This document shows positions 62,711-64,000 of a DNA stretch of 64,000 nt, in pieces. Origin of the DNA: Cocos nucifera. Its lineage: Eukaryota > Streptophyta > Magnoliopsida > Arecales > Arecaceae. The DNA is taken from assembly GCA_006176705.1 (NCBI GenBank), contig QRFJ01001027.1, forward strand, positions 399,976 to 463,975, given 5' to 3'. Below the pieces are notes generated by a model. It was given only the letters and a program-made list of their open reading frames with translations. It was not told the DNA's origin and ran no database searches. Every line of letters begins with the position of its first letter. Position 1 is the stretch's first letter. A program made the position numbers and the translations under genes.

Positions 62711-64000
62711 TGATGCATGCTAATCTATAGCTATGGTAAGTGCACCAGTCGATCAAGTAATAAAGTAAGTGAGTAGTATCATCCCTAAAGGATTAAAAAA
62801 TAAGTACTAAAAAGTTCTTTCCTATGCTTTATTTAGAAGACCGATTTATGAGAATAAAAAATTAAATAAAAAATAAAAAAATAATTAAAAATTATAAAAA
62901 AATTTAGGATGATAGCATTGACTTGCTCCCTTGGATTGGTCTCCGTGTTGCTGGGCAAGGATCCCTGAGATCTCTCGAAGATTATCTTAGCCATTTGGCC
63001 TATTTGCATCTCCAAGTTTTGACTTGCTGCTGCTGGTCCTGCTTAAGTTTGGCTTCCAAATTTTTTATAGTTGCTTCTTGGTTTTGCATGAATTTGATCA
63101 TCAGCTCCTCCATGTTGGACTTATTTTCAGGTACTTGGAACCCCAAGGGTGGCTATTGTACTGCATTTTAATTGCTCCATGAGAAATTTGGGTGCTGTCT
63201 CCACCCTTGATTGTATGTGTTGGAGTAAGGATTGTTTTGTTGCAGTCTGAAAAAATTACCAACATAATTAGCTGTATCATTTGCTTTAGCAAAAGGATTA
63301 CTTGTCTGGCAGTTGTTTGTATTGTGTCCTCCTCTACATAGGTCATAAGTGATGCTTTGAACATGCATAGCTGTTTCCTTCAAGTTGTTGACTTCGACTT
63401 TAAGGGCTGCAATTTTAGCTAGTAAGATTGGCACACAATCTACTCCTTGCACAACTGCTTGTCTTTTTGGCATCATGCATTCTATTTGCCACTGATAGCT
63501 ATTTGATGCCATCTCATCAATCAGATCAAAGGCTTCTTCCTCCATTTTTCGGTTAATGATTTCTCCTACTGCTGCATCATCATAGAACGATTAGTAGGAG
63601 ATAAACCATTATAGAAAGTTTGTACCTGAAGCCATACAGGTAGTTGATGATGTGGACATCTCCTCAGCAGTTTCTTGAAATGCTTCCAAGTCTCATAAAG
63701 TGTCTCCATGTCTATCTGCATAAAAGAAGTGATATCGTTGCGCATCTTGGTAGTCTTGGAAGGTGGAAAGTACTTGGCTAAGAATTTTGGGCTAGGACAT
63801 CCCAAGTTGTGATAGAACCTGTGGGAAGAGAATGAAGCCAATTTTTAGCTTTGTCCCATAAGGAGAAAGGAAATAACCTTAGTCTAATAACATCATCTGA
63901 CACCCCATTAATTTTAAAAGTATCATAAAGTTTAAGAAAGTTAGAAATATGGGCATTCGGATCATCATGCACATGTCCACTGAATTGGATAGTTGATTGA
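62711..64000 (-). mobile_element. Element K: Athila-type gypsy remnant with gag only, off the right edge
   Basis: Starts TGATGCATGCTAATC at 62711 within the integrase of J. Only about 210 bp of AT-rich sequence separate this end from the gag C-terminus (near 62920), so no pol and no full 3' LTR are present. A phrase GATCAAGTAATAAAGTAAG at 62753-62771 resembles a terminal or 3' region found with such elements. The 5' side lies outside the window. Confidence 0.72.
62920..64000 (-). pseudogene. gag: gag of K, Athila-type (few breaks, N-terminus outside)
   Basis: Minus strand: 63972-63778 with D-D-P-N-A-H-I-S-N-F-L, F-K-I-N-G-V-S-D-D and W-L-H-S-L-P-T-G-S-I-T-T-W-D; 63841-63566 with F-L-A-K-Y-F-P-P-S-K-T and L-L-R-R-C-P-H-H-Q-L-P-V-W-L-Q-V-Q-T-F-Y-N-G-L; 63545-63168 with E-A-F-D-L-I-D-E-M-A-S-N-S-Y-Q-W. 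The knuckle Y-D-L-C-R-G-G-H-N-T-N-N-C (63360-63320) has Tyr for the first Cys. To 62920 follow E-E-L-M-I-K-F-M-Q-N-Q and S-L-P-S-N-T-E-T-N-P-R-E-Q-V, the usual Athila gag tail. One or two frame breaks. Confidence 0.87.

Overview
The window is flowering-plant repetitive DNA. The element families look like those of a monocot, probably a palm; that assignment is from memory of the families, not proved by this sequence. I see no host gene, tRNA, rRNA, CRISPR array or bacterial-style operon. Practically every base can be assigned to LTR retrotransposons inserted into one another. None has an intact coding sequence. Most internal stops are explained by C-to-T or G-to-A changes, as expected for old methylated DNA.

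Layout, with letters I assigned. L (1-669, minus): 5' end of a Tork-type copia element that runs off the left edge. C (670-1750, 12080-15791 and 19197-20233, minus): Angela/BARE-like copia element broken by A and D. A (1756-12074, plus): complete Angela/BARE-like element with TSD ACCCC. D (15792-19196, minus): short gag-only element (TR-GAG type) inside the 5' LTR of C. E (20234-23282, minus): 3' LTR part plus RNase H, RT and the end of integrase of an Angela-like element. F (23283-28445 and 38759-39039, plus): non-autonomous element with a 'putative gypsy type transposon' (PF04195-like) gene and a minisatellite tail. B (28446-38758, plus): complete Angela-like element with TSD GCCTC. G (39040-43158, minus): relative of A with a deleted RNase H/LTR junction. 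H (43159-44975 and 52464-59759, minus): Angela-like element. I (44976-52463, plus): complete non-autonomous Tat/Athila-like gypsy element inside the left LTR of H. J (59760-62710, minus): Tork copia element inside the right LTR of H, the least decayed. K (62711-64000, minus): Athila-type gag inside the integrase of J.

Order of insertion read from the interruptions: E is oldest. C entered the LTR of E, and F entered the integrase of E. L, A and D entered C. B and G entered the tail of F. H entered G. I and J entered H. K entered J. The right side is therefore six levels deep (E, F, G, H, J, K). Complete TSDs in the window support A, B and, with one mismatch, I. The other nestings rest on element ends and on comparison with uninterrupted paralogs in the same window.

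The genes are the usual retrotransposon set. Gag packages the RNA. Protease, integrase, RT and RNase H (copia order) copy and insert it. The tRNA primer site and polypurine tract prime the two DNA strands, and the LTRs hold promoter and terminator. D, F and I lack RT and integrase and would have depended on enzymes from other elements. The least expected features are a GAGCCGGCTC-rich module shared by four unrelated element types, leader-RNA hairpins near the primer site, a primer-site copy captured inside both LTRs of D, and three insertions into minisatellites.
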